A stretch of 49,460 bases of DNA from JAQIBY01 sp964527535 (GCA_964527535.1 CAZGPW010000058.1:1-49460), one strand, 5' to 3'. Numbered from the stretch's first letter, positions 34,693 through 44,464 are shown. Numbers and translations: made by a program. The notes: generated from the letters alone by a model not told the origin.

Positions 34693-34836
34693 ATGAAAAA
34701 AACAGCAATAATATTAATGATCATAGCATCACTGGCAGTACTGTTGGCATCCTGCGGAAGCACTGAGGATTGCCCTGCATATAATGGTTCCGGGAATGCA
34801 AGCATGCAAGATCAGGCGGAAGGTGAACGTGCATAA
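34693..34836 (+). CDS. Small lipoprotein, 47 residues
   Basis: Short frame: ATG AAA AAA ACA GCA at 34693 to TAA at 34834-34836. It encodes MKKTAIILMIIASLAVLLAS, then the lipobox cysteine (LLASC, C21), then GSTEDCPAYNGSG and a short acidic tail. Small lipoproteins with a CPAY(N/S) motif after the lipobox recur in Bacteroidota, and I know of no function for them. Support is a consensus -7 box and a canonical lipoprotein signal. It stands 59 nt before the barrel gene at 34896 and may be co-transcribed with it. Confidence 0.7.
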   Translation: MKKTAIILMIIASLAVLLASCGSTEDCPAYNGSGNASMQDQAEGERA

Positions 34837-34895
34837 CACGTTAGTAATAAATACATTGCATTTCCGTTTTGATACAATAAATCAATAATTCTGGC

Positions 34896-35705
34896 ATGAT
34901 AAAATACCTTAAAATACTGGCATTCACTTGTTTGCCTGTAGTTGTTTATTCACAGGGGGAAATCATTCAACAAAAAGAACTCAATTATTACAATACACAT
35001 TCATTTGGTGGTAAATTAATATCAAATGGATGGGGGATAGACTATCGTTTTGGGTGGAGATATACAAATAAAACAAGGGGTTTTCTTGAAACCGATTTTA
35101 GCTATGTGAAAGACCCTAAAGAAATAAAAGTGTATAATCCCTATTTTGATGATCAAAAAAAGTTTGTTTATGGAAAAGAAAACAATGTGTTTAATCTTCA
35201 CATTGGAACAGGCATTAAAAAAGAAATATTCAGCAAACAAGATAAAAATTCCATTTCCATATCGTATCAAATATCCGTGGGGGCCGTACTGGCTTTTGAA
35301 AAACCTATTTATTACAAGGTGGTTGACAGCTCTGAAATCATAGGTAATAAGCAAATTTTTTACACCAGCCCACAAAAATTCAGTTTAAACCACCACAACC
35401 CAGTTGATATTGTGTCAAGAGAATCTTTTTTCAAAGGGATTGGTGAAACAACAGTGACACCGGGAGCCTACCTGAAAGCCTCAATGAATTTTGAATTCAG
35501 TAATGACAGGTATAAAATCAATGCCCTCGAAATTGGAGCTTATACCGAAGTTTTTCCAGATAAAATTACCATACTTTCAGAGCATGAAAAACAAACTTTT
35601 GTTGCTTTGTATTGCTCATACAGATTTGGTTATAAATACAGTACATTAATTTCCAGGGATGCAAGAAAATTTTTCAGAAAACAGGAAAAACAAAACAATG
35701 AATGA
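34896..35705 (+). CDS. Probable outer-membrane beta-barrel protein
   Basis: 269 residues, with a signal peptide (1-20, LPVVVYSQ). Strand-like segments such as GWGIDYRFGWRYTNKTRGFL, SISISYQISVGAVLAF and FVALYCSYRFGYKYS alternate hydrophobic and polar residues. It resembles small Bacteroidota barrel proteins of unknown role. The C-terminus runs on with a basic tail (RKFFRKQEKQNNE) rather than a terminal aromatic, which weakens the barrel call. It follows the small lipoprotein gene. Confidence 0.65.
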   Translation: MIKYLKILAFTCLPVVVYSQGEIIQQKELNYYNTHSFGGKLISNGWGIDYRFGWRYTNKTRGFLETDFSYVKDPKEIKVYNPYFDDQKKFVYGKENNVFNLHIGTGIKKEIFSKQDKNSISISYQISVGAVLAFEKPIYYKVVDSSEIIGNKQIFYTSPQKFSLNHHNPVDIVSRESFFKGIGETTVTPGAYLKASMNFEFSNDRYKINALEIGAYTEVFPDKITILSEHEKQTFVALYCSYRFGYKYSTLISRDARKFFRKQEKQNNE

Positions 35706-35740
35706 TATAACTGTGTTTTTTTACCAAATATTAAAATATT

Positions 35741-35772
35741 ATTGGATTTTTAATCTAAAATAATTATATTAG
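35741..35772 (+). promoter_or_regulatory. Promoter of the large BNR protein (ATTG-N20-TATATTAG)
   Basis: ATTG (35741-35744) and TATATTAG (35765-35772; one mismatch to TAnnTTTG) are separated by 20 nt, the usual spacing. The leader would be about 45 nt. Confidence 0.45.
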
Positions 35773-35822
35773 TGCCTTGAAAAACTGTGTTGGTAAGTGC
35801 CAACAAATTAAAAGTTAAAATT

Positions 35823-38750
35823 ATGAAAATGAAGCACTTATTTAGAATTGGAATTGTGGTTGTTCTTACAGGAACAATAATTGGACTCTTTTTTTCGCAT
35901 AATCAGGCAGAAAAAGGAAAATACACAGCCCGAAACAACAACCCTGTATATGAAGCCGGCTACAAAGGAGCTGCAAAATGGATCCATGAGCGCAGGGCTA
36001 ACCAGGAAACCGGACGTGTTGACATAAAAGATATCAGAAAAGCACATGCACAGATCAAAACTTTGCAGAAGAAAAAAGCATCACTTGACCTGCAATGGAA
36101 AGATATAGGTCCTACCAACATTGGCGGCCGCACAAGGGCAATTGTTTTTGACATGAATAACCCTAACATCATTTACACAGGTGGTGTTAGCGGTGGATTA
36201 TGGAAATCCACAACTGCCGGACTATCATGGGAACAAATTCACTATGAAGGCAGTGAATACACCAGTAATTTTCCAAATCTTGCCATTGCAAGCATGTGTC
36301 AGGCAGCTAATGGGGATATTTACTTCGGTACGGGTGAAGGCCATTATAAACCTTATCCTGCCGGTACTGGTAAACGTGGGCTTAAAGGTGCAGGCATTTG
36401 GAAATCAACCGATGGAGAAACATTTACACACCTGGCATCAACTTATGAAAGTGATGTTCAATCCGCTTTTTCTTATGTAAACAAACTGGCTGCTGATCCA
36501 AACAATGCCAATCGTATCTTTGCTGCTACCAATGGCGGATTACGCCTGACGGAAGATGGTGGTCAGACATGGACCAACCCGGTAGAAAATATCGCAGGCG
36601 GCCCATTGTCAGGTTTTGCAGGCGATGTAAAAATCAGCACAGACGGCAGTATTGTCATTGCAAGCATTGGTGACGAGGCTTATGTGTCACATGATGGAGG
36701 AGCTCAGGGAACGTATGAAAACGTATCAGGCAGTGAGGACAATCAGATATCTTCTTCCGCGAGACGTTTAGAATTTGATATTGCCCCCACAGATCCAAAT
36801 TATATCTATTGTCAAGCATCTAAAGGAGACGGATCCCTTTTAAACATTTACCGCTCCACTGACGGTGGTTTATACTGGGAAATCATTGGTCAGGGAGGCA
36901 GTGATACTTTTAACCCGCTTGGCGATCAGGGAACGTTTGATAATATAATTGCTGTCTTTCCCGACAACAAAAATGAAATTATCCTTGGCGGACAGCAAAG
37001 CCTGTGGAAATGGAAGGAAGGAGGAAACTGGGAAATAAAATCTTTTGGCAGTAATTATGTTGAAACCACCAGCCCAAGTCATGTACATGTTGATCATCAT
37101 GAAATCAAGTTTCATCCCAATAATCCGGATATTGTATTGGTAGGTTGCGACGGCGGAATTTACCGCTCACTTGACAGAGGAAATTCATGGGAAAATTTGA
37201 ATAAAAATTATAATATCACTCAGTTTTATGCCATCGGACATGGCCCGGATGGTAGTATGATTGGCGGAACTCAAGATAACGGAACACAATATTATAATCC
37301 AAATCAAACAATAACTGACGGAACTGAGTATCCTTTTAGAAGAGTCAGTGGCGGTGACGGCGGCTATGCTGCTATTTCGCAAATCAAACCAAACATCATT
37401 TTCTCTACGGTTTATTATGGTACTTTATATCGCTCAGAAGAAAAGGGAGCTGAAGGTACCATGTTTCCTTTTTATAATGCCAGGGTCACCTCCGAAATTG
37501 AAGTCGGAGAATCAGGTGCAGCTAGCTTTGTTACACCGATTGCGTTATGGGAATCCTTTTATGACATCAACTCCAAAGATTATGTTGAATATGTTTTCCA
37601 ATCCAATACACCATTGAACTCGACTGTTCAGATACCTAGTGAAACTTCATCCGACCTGAGCATGACATGGCAAGCTGATCATTTTTATTCAGAAGGGGAT
37701 ACCATCATGGTACCTGATCGCTATCAGGCAATGCTGGCTGTTGGTTTTGACGGGTCAGTTTATGCAACGCGTGAACCTCTTAATTTCAGAGAAGACCCTG
37801 CTCCCTGGGTCCCTGTTGCACGGAATGTAGGTATGGTGGAAATTCTTGAGTGGGATGCCAAAGGTGAGAATCTGTTTGTTGCAAACCAAGACGGTAGCCT
37901 ATTCAGAATCTCCGGATTTGAAAATGCTTACGCTGACTCTACACTGGATGTTGATCACGAGGAATGTGTTTTGACTAAAACCAGGATAGGTAAATTTACA
38001 AACCGCTATATTACCGGGATTGCCATTGATCCAAATGATGCCAAAAAAGTTGTAATAACATTAGGGCAATTCGGTAATTCAACCAACATCTACTATACAA
38101 CAGAAGCAACAACCGCTGATCAAACAAGCGGAACAGGTACATTTTCAGATAAACAAGGGGATCTTCCTCAAATGCCATTGTATGATGCAATTGTTTTATG
38201 GAACAATGGAAACAGGGTCATTGTCGGTAGTGAGTATGGTCTTTTTGCTACCAATTTTATTGCAGCAACAGACCCCAGCTGGACTGACGAAACAAACGGG
38301 GCCGATTATGCCGCTGTTTACGATATGAGACAGCAAATTTTTCCCAATGGATATAATGATGACCTTAAACAGTTTACCCCTGTTAAAAATCACGGACATA
38401 TTTGGGCAGGAACTCACGGACGTGGTATCTTCCGTTGTGATAATTTTGAAGGGCCTGTTGGAATTGAACCAAATGAAGAATTGGCAAATCAAACGGATTC
38501 AAAACTGAATATCTATCCCAATCCGGCTTCAGATAATATAAATGCTGAATTTAGCCTGGATTCACCCGGTGATGTAACGCTGAAAGTGTATGACATCAAC
38601 GGAAGGTTGATTAAACAACAACAATTTAATGGCTTACAGATAGGTGTTCACAACAAATCCATGAATGTAAGCAGCCTCAAAAGAGGCACTTATATCATCC
38701 ATGTAGATGATGGAAGGCATGTTGAAGTATCACGCCTGGTTGTAAATTAA
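35823..38750 (+). CDS. Large T9SS-exported BNR/sortilin-like propeller protein
   Basis: 975 residues from the ATG at 35823; an in-frame ATG at 35787 would add 12 polar residues before the signal MKHLFRIGIVVVLTGTIIGL. Sortilin/VPS10-type BNR repeats carry S-x-D-x-G-x-x-W boxes: STTAGLSWEQI, LTEDGGQTWTN, SLDRGNSWENL and STDGGLYWEI, typical of beta-propeller proteins. The first repeat includes IGPTNIGGRTRAIVFD. The last ~80 residues are a type A sorting domain (LNIYPNPASDNINA, VYDINGRLIKQQ, LKRGTYIIHVDDG). Function unknown; similar proteins are surface-exposed or secreted. Confidence 0.87.
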   Translation: MKMKHLFRIGIVVVLTGTIIGLFFSHNQAEKGKYTARNNNPVYEAGYKGAAKWIHERRANQETGRVDIKDIRKAHAQIKTLQKKKASLDLQWKDIGPTNIGGRTRAIVFDMNNPNIIYTGGVSGGLWKSTTAGLSWEQIHYEGSEYTSNFPNLAIASMCQAANGDIYFGTGEGHYKPYPAGTGKRGLKGAGIWKSTDGETFTHLASTYESDVQSAFSYVNKLAADPNNANRIFAATNGGLRLTEDGGQTWTNPVENIAGGPLSGFAGDVKISTDGSIVIASIGDEAYVSHDGGAQGTYENVSGSEDNQISSSARRLEFDIAPTDPNYIYCQASKGDGSLLNIYRSTDGGLYWEIIGQGGSDTFNPLGDQGTFDNIIAVFPDNKNEIILGGQQSLWKWKEGGNWEIKSFGSNYVETTSPSHVHVDHHEIKFHPNNPDIVLVGCDGGIYRSLDRGNSWENLNKNYNITQFYAIGHGPDGSMIGGTQDNGTQYYNPNQTITDGTEYPFRRVSGGDGGYAAISQIKPNIIFSTVYYGTLYRSEEKGAEGTMFPFYNARVTSEIEVGESGAASFVTPIALWESFYDINSKDYVEYVFQSNTPLNSTVQIPSETSSDLSMTWQADHFYSEGDTIMVPDRYQAMLAVGFDGSVYATREPLNFREDPAPWVPVARNVGMVEILEWDAKGENLFVANQDGSLFRISGFENAYADSTLDVDHEECVLTKTRIGKFTNRYITGIAIDPNDAKKVVITLGQFGNSTNIYYTTEATTADQTSGTGTFSDKQGDLPQMPLYDAIVLWNNGNRVIVGSEYGLFATNFIAATDPSWTDETNGADYAAVYDMRQQIFPNGYNDDLKQFTPVKNHGHIWAGTHGRGIFRCDNFEGPVGIEPNEELANQTDSKLNIYPNPASDNINAEFSLDSPGDVTLKVYDINGRLIKQQQFNGLQIGVHNKSMNVSSLKRGTYIIHVDDGRHVEVSRLVVN

Positions 38751-38769
38751 TGGAACAATAACATAAATA

Positions 38770-38800
38770 AAAGGCTTTGCTAACAGCAAGGCCTTTATAT
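38770..38800 (+). terminator. Probable terminator after the BNR protein gene
   Basis: AAAGGCTTTGCT (38770-38781) pairs with AGCAAGGCCTTT (38785-38796), 12 bp with one G-T pair and a 3-nt loop, followed by the AT-rich ATATTTTG. It lies between this gene and gap. Confidence 0.7.
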
Positions 38801-38849
38801 TTTGTGATAAAGAATTATAAATAATAATCATCATTTAAAACTTTATCTT

Positions 38850-39854
38850 ATGTCAAAAATAAACATAGCTATTAACGGATTCGGTCGCATTGGTCGAAGC
38901 GCTTTTAAAATTGCCCTTGAAAGGGATAATTTAAACATTGTTGGAATTAACGATCTGACCGATACCAAGACCCTGGCAAACCTCCTGAAATACGATTCCA
39001 CACAAGGAATTTATGACAAAGATGTATCCTATACAGATTCAAATTTGGTGGTTGATGGCCTCGAAATCCCTGTGCATGCGGAAAAATCTCCTGCATCAAT
39101 TCCATGGCAAACCACACCTGATGTTGTGATTGAATCAACAGGGATTTTCAGAAAACGTGAAGATGCTAAAGGCGGATATGGCGATCATCTGAAAAAAGGA
39201 GCGAAAAAAGTAATATTAACTGTTCCTGCCAAAGATGAGATTGATGCTATGATTGTACTGGGGGTAAACGATGAAATGTTAAAACCGGAGCATACATGTG
39301 TTTCCAACGCTTCATGCACAACAAACTGTTTGGCTCCCGTTGTCAAAGTACTGCACGATAAGTTTGGGATAGACAAGGGATTAATGACAACCATACATTC
39401 TTACACCAATGATCAGGTTACGCTGGATTCACCACATAAAGACTTACGCCGTGGCAGGGCTGCTGCTGTCTCTCAAATACCCACTACAACCGGTGCAGCC
39501 ATTGCTGTGGGAAAAGTCATTCCTGAACTTAACGGTAAATTGGATGGAATGGCTGTGCGCGTGCCAACACCAAATGGTTCTCTCGTTGATTTTACAGCTA
39601 CACTTAACACAAAAGCGAGCAAAGAAGAAATCAATAAGGCTTTTAAAGAAGCAGCCGAAAATCACATGAAAGGCATATTACAATACACAACCGATCCGTT
39701 GGTTTCTGCCGATATCATTGGAAATCCGCATTCATCTGTTTTTGATTCCTCATTAACCATGGTAAATGACAATATGGTTAAAGTCATCAGTTGGTATGAC
39801 AACGAATGGGCATACTCTGTACGTGTTGTTGACTTGATTCAAAAATTGATTTAA
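38850..39854 (+). CDS. gap: Glyceraldehyde-3-phosphate dehydrogenase, type I
   Basis: Glycolytic enzyme that oxidises and phosphorylates glyceraldehyde 3-phosphate with NAD+. 334 residues, the standard length. NAD-binding INGFGRIGR (8-16); GINDLTDTKTLANLLKYDS; catalytic SNASCTTNC with C156; the phosphate-binding and histidine region TTIHSYTNDQ; GAAIAVGKVIPELNGKLDG; and the closing ISWYDNEWAYSVR. The gene is monocistronic, with terminators on both sides. Confidence 0.97.
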   Translation: MSKINIAINGFGRIGRSAFKIALERDNLNIVGINDLTDTKTLANLLKYDSTQGIYDKDVSYTDSNLVVDGLEIPVHAEKSPASIPWQTTPDVVIESTGIFRKREDAKGGYGDHLKKGAKKVILTVPAKDEIDAMIVLGVNDEMLKPEHTCVSNASCTTNCLAPVVKVLHDKFGIDKGLMTTIHSYTNDQVTLDSPHKDLRRGRAAAVSQIPTTTGAAIAVGKVIPELNGKLDGMAVRVPTPNGSLVDFTATLNTKASKEEINKAFKEAAENHMKGILQYTTDPLVSADIIGNPHSSVFDSSLTMVNDNMVKVISWYDNEWAYSVRVVDLIQKLI

Positions 39855-39874
39855 TTGGACTTAATTTGATAAAG

Positions 39875-39908
39875 AAAACCGTCCTGCTTTCTTCAGGGCG
39901 GTTTTTTT
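39875..39908. terminator. Bidirectional terminator between gap and the permease gene
   Basis: AAACCGTCCTG (39876-39886) pairs with CAGGGCGGTTT (39894-39904), with one G-T pair, preceded by an A run and followed by a T run (39902-39908). It can serve both convergent genes. Confidence 0.85.
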
Positions 39909-41157
39909 ATTCATACCTGAGTGCTTCGATCGCATCAAGGCGCGAGGCTTTCACCGCCGGAAAATAACCGGATGCTACCCCCACAACAAAACACAAGAGG
40001 ACACCTGAGATCACCCATCCCCAGGGAACAATAAAACCGCCGCCTGTGATAAGAGCAACTCCGTTTCCCGCAAGGATTCCCAACACAATGCCCAACACAC
40101 CTCCCAATTGGCCAATGAATACGGATTCAAATAAAAATTGTTGTTTTATCGTGGAAGCTTTAGCCCCCAAAGCCTTTCTGACACCAATTTCCCGTGTTCT
40201 TTCAGCCACAGAAACCAGCATGATGTTCATCAATCCTATGCCGGCACCCACCAGTGTAATCAGGCCAATGATCGTTGCACCAATGGTTACAACGCTGATG
40301 TTTTCCAACATCATGTTTGACACGCGGTCAGCACTGCGAATGCGAAAATCATTCTCATCGTATAATGTCAATCTACGGATGCGCCTGAAAGTTCCTTCGG
40401 CCTCATCTTTTGCCAGCTCCAGATCATCAGGGCTTAAAGGCATGATCGTTATGCGATATGAATAATCATAATACCCCGCAAAAGTTTTTCGCATGTTGGA
40501 AATGGGAATCAGGCAAAATTTATCGCCGGTGCCGCCAAAACTCGTTCCCTGAGACTTCAATACACCAAGAACTGTATAAGCAGCATTTCCCACCTGAATT
40601 TTCTTTCCAACAGGGGTCTCATCACCAGCAAACAATTCCGAAGCTATTGCCGAGCCAATAATTACAAAAGGCACATTGCCTTCCGCTTCCTGCTGCGTAA
40701 AGTTCCTGCCCCTTTCCAGTTCATAATTTGATACAGCGAGGTAATTCTCATCCACACCGGTAACTTCAATGTTGGGATTGGTTGTTTCTGATTTATACTT
40801 ACAGGTAGCTACGCTTGTGGCTTCACAATTTACCGATACCTTGGCAGGAAAAACAAAATCATCTTTAAATTGCATGGCTTCTTTAAAAGAAATATTTTTG
40901 ATGTCCTGTTTTCTTCGATTGCCCCCGCCTCCTTTTACATGCCGGCGCATTTTTAATATGGTAAAGGTATTCGCTCCCATGTTTGAAAATTCACTGCTTA
41001 TGGTATTTTTAATTGACTCTACCGCTGTTAGAATACCCACAAGGGCTGTAATACCAAAAGCAATAATCAACACCGTCAGGCTGGTTCGTAACATATTTGT
41101 ACGTATAGAAACCAGCGCAATTTTGATGTTTTCTGAAAACAAGCGGCTTATTTTCAT
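39907..41157 (-). CDS. MacB/FtsX-type ABC transporter permease
   Basis: 416-residue inner-membrane permease. One membrane segment at ~22-48, then a large periplasmic MacB_PCD domain (~50-280), then three FtsX segments at ~290-410. Marks are NMLRTSLTVLIIAFGITALV, GANTFTILKMRR, and IGLITLVGAGIGLMNIMLVS followed by VAERTREIGVRKALGAK. Such proteins work with an ATPase to export lipoproteins, peptides or drugs. No ATPase or periplasmic adaptor adjoins it: gap lies convergent on one side and a TonB receptor divergent on the other. So it is an orphan within the window. Confidence 0.9.
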   Translation of the reverse strand: MKISRLFSENIKIALVSIRTNMLRTSLTVLIIAFGITALVGILTAVESIKNTISSEFSNMGANTFTILKMRRHVKGGGGNRRKQDIKNISFKEAMQFKDDFVFPAKVSVNCEATSVATCKYKSETTNPNIEVTGVDENYLAVSNYELERGRNFTQQEAEGNVPFVIIGSAIASELFAGDETPVGKKIQVGNAAYTVLGVLKSQGTSFGGTGDKFCLIPISNMRKTFAGYYDYSYRITIMPLSPDDLELAKDEAEGTFRRIRRLTLYDENDFRIRSADRVSNMMLENISVVTIGATIIGLITLVGAGIGLMNIMLVSVAERTREIGVRKALGAKASTIKQQFLFESVFIGQLGGVLGIVLGILAGNGVALITGGGFIVPWGWVISGVLLCFVVGVASGYFPAVKASRLDAIEALRYE

Positions 41158-41240
41158 ATCAGATCAAAAACTTTTTCGTTCAGGTAAACAAAATTGTGAA
41201 AATAATGTATATTTATAAAATCATGCCAAATTAACACAAA

Positions 41241-43631
41241 ATGAATAAATTATACATAATATTTATATTTTTAATTATCACCTTGTCAGGTTTATCGCAA
41301 ACGGGAACAATCAAAGGCAGAATATTTGACAAAACAAACAACGAACCACTGCCTTTCTCAAACATTTACATTGAAGGGACCAACATTGGTGCTACATCCG
41401 ATTACGATGGCAATTTTACCATTGCAGCTGTAAAACCCGGGTTTTATGAATTAACCGCTTCCTCCCTTGGTTATGAAACAAAGGTAACCGAAGAATTCCG
41501 GGTGTTACCAGATAAATCAACCTTCGTGAATATAGAAATGCGTAAAACGGCTACCCAGCTTGAAGAGGTTGAAGTAACAGCAAGTGTGTTCGAGAAAAGA
41601 GAAGATGCGCCCGTAAGTTTGCGTAGTATTGGCATCTCTGAAATTGAAAATGCTCCCGGTGCTAATCGTGATATTGCCAAAGTCATCCAAAACCTCCCTG
41701 GCGTAGCTGCGGTTCCATCAGCCAATCGCAATGACCTGCTTATCCGCGGAGGCGCCGGCAATGAATCTAAATTTTACCTCGACGGGATTGAAATCCCCAA
41801 CATCAATCACTTTGCCACACAAGGAGCAACCGGTGGCACCAATGGCATTCTCAATGCAGATTTCCTCCGTGAAGTTAACTATTATTCCAGCGGCTTTCCC
41901 GCATCCAAAGCCAATGCGTTGAGTGCCGTTTTTAATTTCAAACAGATTGACGGAAATAAGGAAGAAGTAAAAATGCGAACCACCCTGGGGGCAAGTGAAC
42001 TTTCACTCACCGCCGATGGTCCGCTCGGTGATAAAACCACTTTTATTGTCAGTGTACGCCGCTCTTACCTGCAATTGTTATTCAAAGCGTTGGGACTTCC
42101 CTTTCTGCCCACATTCAATGATTACCAGGCCAAAGTAAAAACCAAAATAGACGATAAAAATGAACTGACACTCATCAGCCTGGGAGCGTTGGATAATAAC
42201 CGGCTTGATTTGGACATTGATAAACCGGATGAATACCAGCGTTATCTGCTTGCAAACCTGCCGGAACAAGACCAGTGGAGCTATGCCATTGGCGGGGTAT
42301 GGAAACACTTTCGGGACAATGGCTATCAAACGCTTGTGTTAAGCCGCAACATGCTGTCAAACCGGTCATTTAAATACCAGGATAATGACCCGGATAATGG
42401 GACACTGATACAGGATTACAACTCAACAGAAGCCGAAAATAAACTCCGTTGGGAAAATTACACCATGACAGATTTTAACCTTGAACTGACCTATGGTGCC
42501 GGAGGGCAATATGTAAAGTATTTCAACAACACATATCAGCAGGTGTATGTACAAGATGCACTCACCAGCATTGACTATAACAGTAAACTGGAGTTCTTTA
42601 AATATGCAGCCTTTATCCAGGGAACACGAGGGTTTATGCAAAACAGGTTATCTCTCAGCGCGGCGTTCCGATTGTCGGGAAACACCTATGGCGATTACAT
42701 GCACAATCCGTTTAAACAAAGCTCCCCTCAATTGTCTGCTTCCTTTTTTATCAATGACAAATTCTCATTGAATGCCCATGTCGGCAGATACTACCAGCTA
42801 CCCCCCTACACTGCCCTTGGTTACAGAGGTAACAGCGGATTCCTGGTTAATCGTGAGAATAACTTAACTTACATCACTGCTGATCATTATGTGGCAGGGA
42901 TAGAATACAGACCCGGAAAAAACAACCTGATTACGCTGGAAGGATTTTATAAAAATTATACCAATTATCCTTTCTCTGTTACCGACAGCATATCACTGGC
43001 ACATCGCCGCATTGATTTCGGTAATGTAGGAACTGAAGAGCTTGTAAGCACATCAGAAGGCAGGGCGTATGGTATAGAATTATTAAGTCAAAACCGGTTC
43101 CCGGGAAACATCACGTTTGTGTTATCATACACCTATGCCATCAGTGAATTCAAGGATAAAGAAGGCAATTATGCATCCACAGCATGGGACAACAGGCATA
43201 TTTTGGTTGCCACAGCATCCAAATCGTTTAAGAACAATTGGTATGCCGGCATCAAGTGGCGTTTTGCAGGCGGCTTGCCTTACACACCTTATGATTTATA
43301 CCTTAGCAGTTTCAGGTCTGCATGGGATATAACAAATGCTCCTTACCTGGATTATGACCGGCTCACATCAGAACGGTTTGCTCCGTTTCACCAACTGGAC
43401 ATCAGGGTAGATAAATCCTTCTATTTCAAACACACAAGCCTGAAAATCTATGTGGACATTCAAAACCTGTATAATTTCAAATCCGAATCACGGGATATAT
43501 TCACCAACCTGGATGCAGATGGCAATCCCATCATCAATCCATCTGACCCATCAAGATACATGTTAAGAACCATCAGGTCAGGTGGCAGCGGTACCATTCT
43601 TCCAACCATAGGTGTAATTTTTGATTTTTAA
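41241..43631 (+). CDS. TonB-dependent outer-membrane receptor
   Basis: 796-residue active importer of the outer membrane, energised by TonB-ExbBD. Signal peptide 1-20 (LSGLSQ). Carboxypeptidase-like regulatory domain at ~22-105 (GTIKGRIFDKTNNEPLPFSN). Plug domain at ~115-235 with LPGVAAVPSANRNDLLIRGG, then a 22-strand barrel ending in PTIGVIFDF. The N-terminal extra domain and absence of a SusD neighbour point to a non-Sus receptor. It is followed 15 nt later by a DUF2271-like gene, probably in one operon. Ligand unknown. Confidence 0.92.
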   Translation: MNKLYIIFIFLIITLSGLSQTGTIKGRIFDKTNNEPLPFSNIYIEGTNIGATSDYDGNFTIAAVKPGFYELTASSLGYETKVTEEFRVLPDKSTFVNIEMRKTATQLEEVEVTASVFEKREDAPVSLRSIGISEIENAPGANRDIAKVIQNLPGVAAVPSANRNDLLIRGGAGNESKFYLDGIEIPNINHFATQGATGGTNGILNADFLREVNYYSSGFPASKANALSAVFNFKQIDGNKEEVKMRTTLGASELSLTADGPLGDKTTFIVSVRRSYLQLLFKALGLPFLPTFNDYQAKVKTKIDDKNELTLISLGALDNNRLDLDIDKPDEYQRYLLANLPEQDQWSYAIGGVWKHFRDNGYQTLVLSRNMLSNRSFKYQDNDPDNGTLIQDYNSTEAENKLRWENYTMTDFNLELTYGAGGQYVKYFNNTYQQVYVQDALTSIDYNSKLEFFKYAAFIQGTRGFMQNRLSLSAAFRLSGNTYGDYMHNPFKQSSPQLSASFFINDKFSLNAHVGRYYQLPPYTALGYRGNSGFLVNRENNLTYITADHYVAGIEYRPGKNNLITLEGFYKNYTNYPFSVTDSISLAHRRIDFGNVGTEELVSTSEGRAYGIELLSQNRFPGNITFVLSYTYAISEFKDKEGNYASTAWDNRHILVATASKSFKNNWYAGIKWRFAGGLPYTPYDLYLSSFRSAWDITNAPYLDYDRLTSERFAPFHQLDIRVDKSFYFKHTSLKIYVDIQNLYNFKSESRDIFTNLDADGNPIINPSDPSRYMLRTIRSGGSGTILPTIGVIFDF

Positions 43632-43646
43632 CAAAAAACAGTAACC

Positions 43647-44396
43647 ATGAGAATAACATTGTTAATAGCTTCGCTTTTGCTGGTACCAACGTTCATGTAT
43701 TCAGCAGGACATAAAAAAGACAAAGACAAGGAAGAACCAAAACAAATTCAAACCAATATCAATGGTAAAGGGTACAGTATAACGGTTCATTTTAAAGCAG
43801 GGGAAGACAAAAATCGTCCAAGCATGGCCTTGTGGGTTGAAGACCTGAATGGCAATTTCATCCAGCCATTGTTTGTTACAAAATCTTTTGCCACAGGAAC
43901 ATACCGCTATGCAAAACAAGCCGGGGACCACTGGGAACCAGGATCAATATTATACAAAGCCACCCTCCCCTATTTCATCCATAAATGGACAAATTCCGGT
44001 ACCTCCGTAGGGTTTAAGGGCCCTTCTCCACAGCACCCAGTGCCTGATGCATACACTTCCGCCACACCGTTAAATGATTTTATCCTGCACACAAAAACAG
44101 ATAACAAAGGAAAGGATAAATTAAGGCTTGTGATGGAAATTAACCAGGCATGGGATGTTAACGATTACTGGCACAATGCAAAATACCCTGATAACAATGA
44201 ATACAAAGCATCATGCCAGCCATCCATAATCTATGCTGTTACCATTGACACTGAAAACCCTATGGATTATTATGTCATGAACCCAATCGGCCATGGGCAT
44301 TACGCCGGAGAAAACGGAAAACTGTACACAGACCTCAGCACGTTGACAACGGCAAAAGGCATTGCAAAACGCATAGAAATAAGAATTACACCATAA
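43647..44396 (+). CDS. Secreted DUF2271-like protein
   Basis: 249 residues with a signal peptide (1-20, MYSAG). The region ~45-75 has SMALWVEDLNGNFIQPLFVT, the (V/A)-x-W-(I/V)-E-D-x-x-G-x-(F/Y)-(I/V) pattern of DUF2271. The remainder is rich in aromatic and polar residues (KATLPYFIHKWTNSGTSVGF) and has no membrane segment. It starts 15 nt after the TonB receptor gene, so it is probably co-expressed. DUF2271 proteins often lie near iron or flavin-linked envelope genes, which may hint at metal or redox uptake. The match is by eye only. Confidence 0.62.
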   Translation: MRITLLIASLLLVPTFMYSAGHKKDKDKEEPKQIQTNINGKGYSITVHFKAGEDKNRPSMALWVEDLNGNFIQPLFVTKSFATGTYRYAKQAGDHWEPGSILYKATLPYFIHKWTNSGTSVGFKGPSPQHPVPDAYTSATPLNDFILHTKTDNKGKDKLRLVMEINQAWDVNDYWHNAKYPDNNEYKASCQPSIIYAVTIDTENPMDYYVMNPIGHGHYAGENGKLYTDLSTLTTAKGIAKRIEIRITP

Positions 44397-44450
44397 TTTT
44401 TAATGAATCATGCGGGTTGTAAGCATGTCCACTAAAACTTCATTAAAAAT
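44396..44450. repeat. 12-bp inverted repeat ATTTTTAATGAA...TTCATTAAAAAT
   Basis: Perfect arms 44396-44407 and 44439-44450 with an inner CATGC (44409-44413)/GCATG (44423-44427) pair. It overlaps the stop codon of the DUF2271-like gene and ends before the flippase -7 box, so it could be a terminator hairpin or an operator. Confidence 0.5.
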
Positions 44451-44464
44451 CCCGTGGTTTTACA

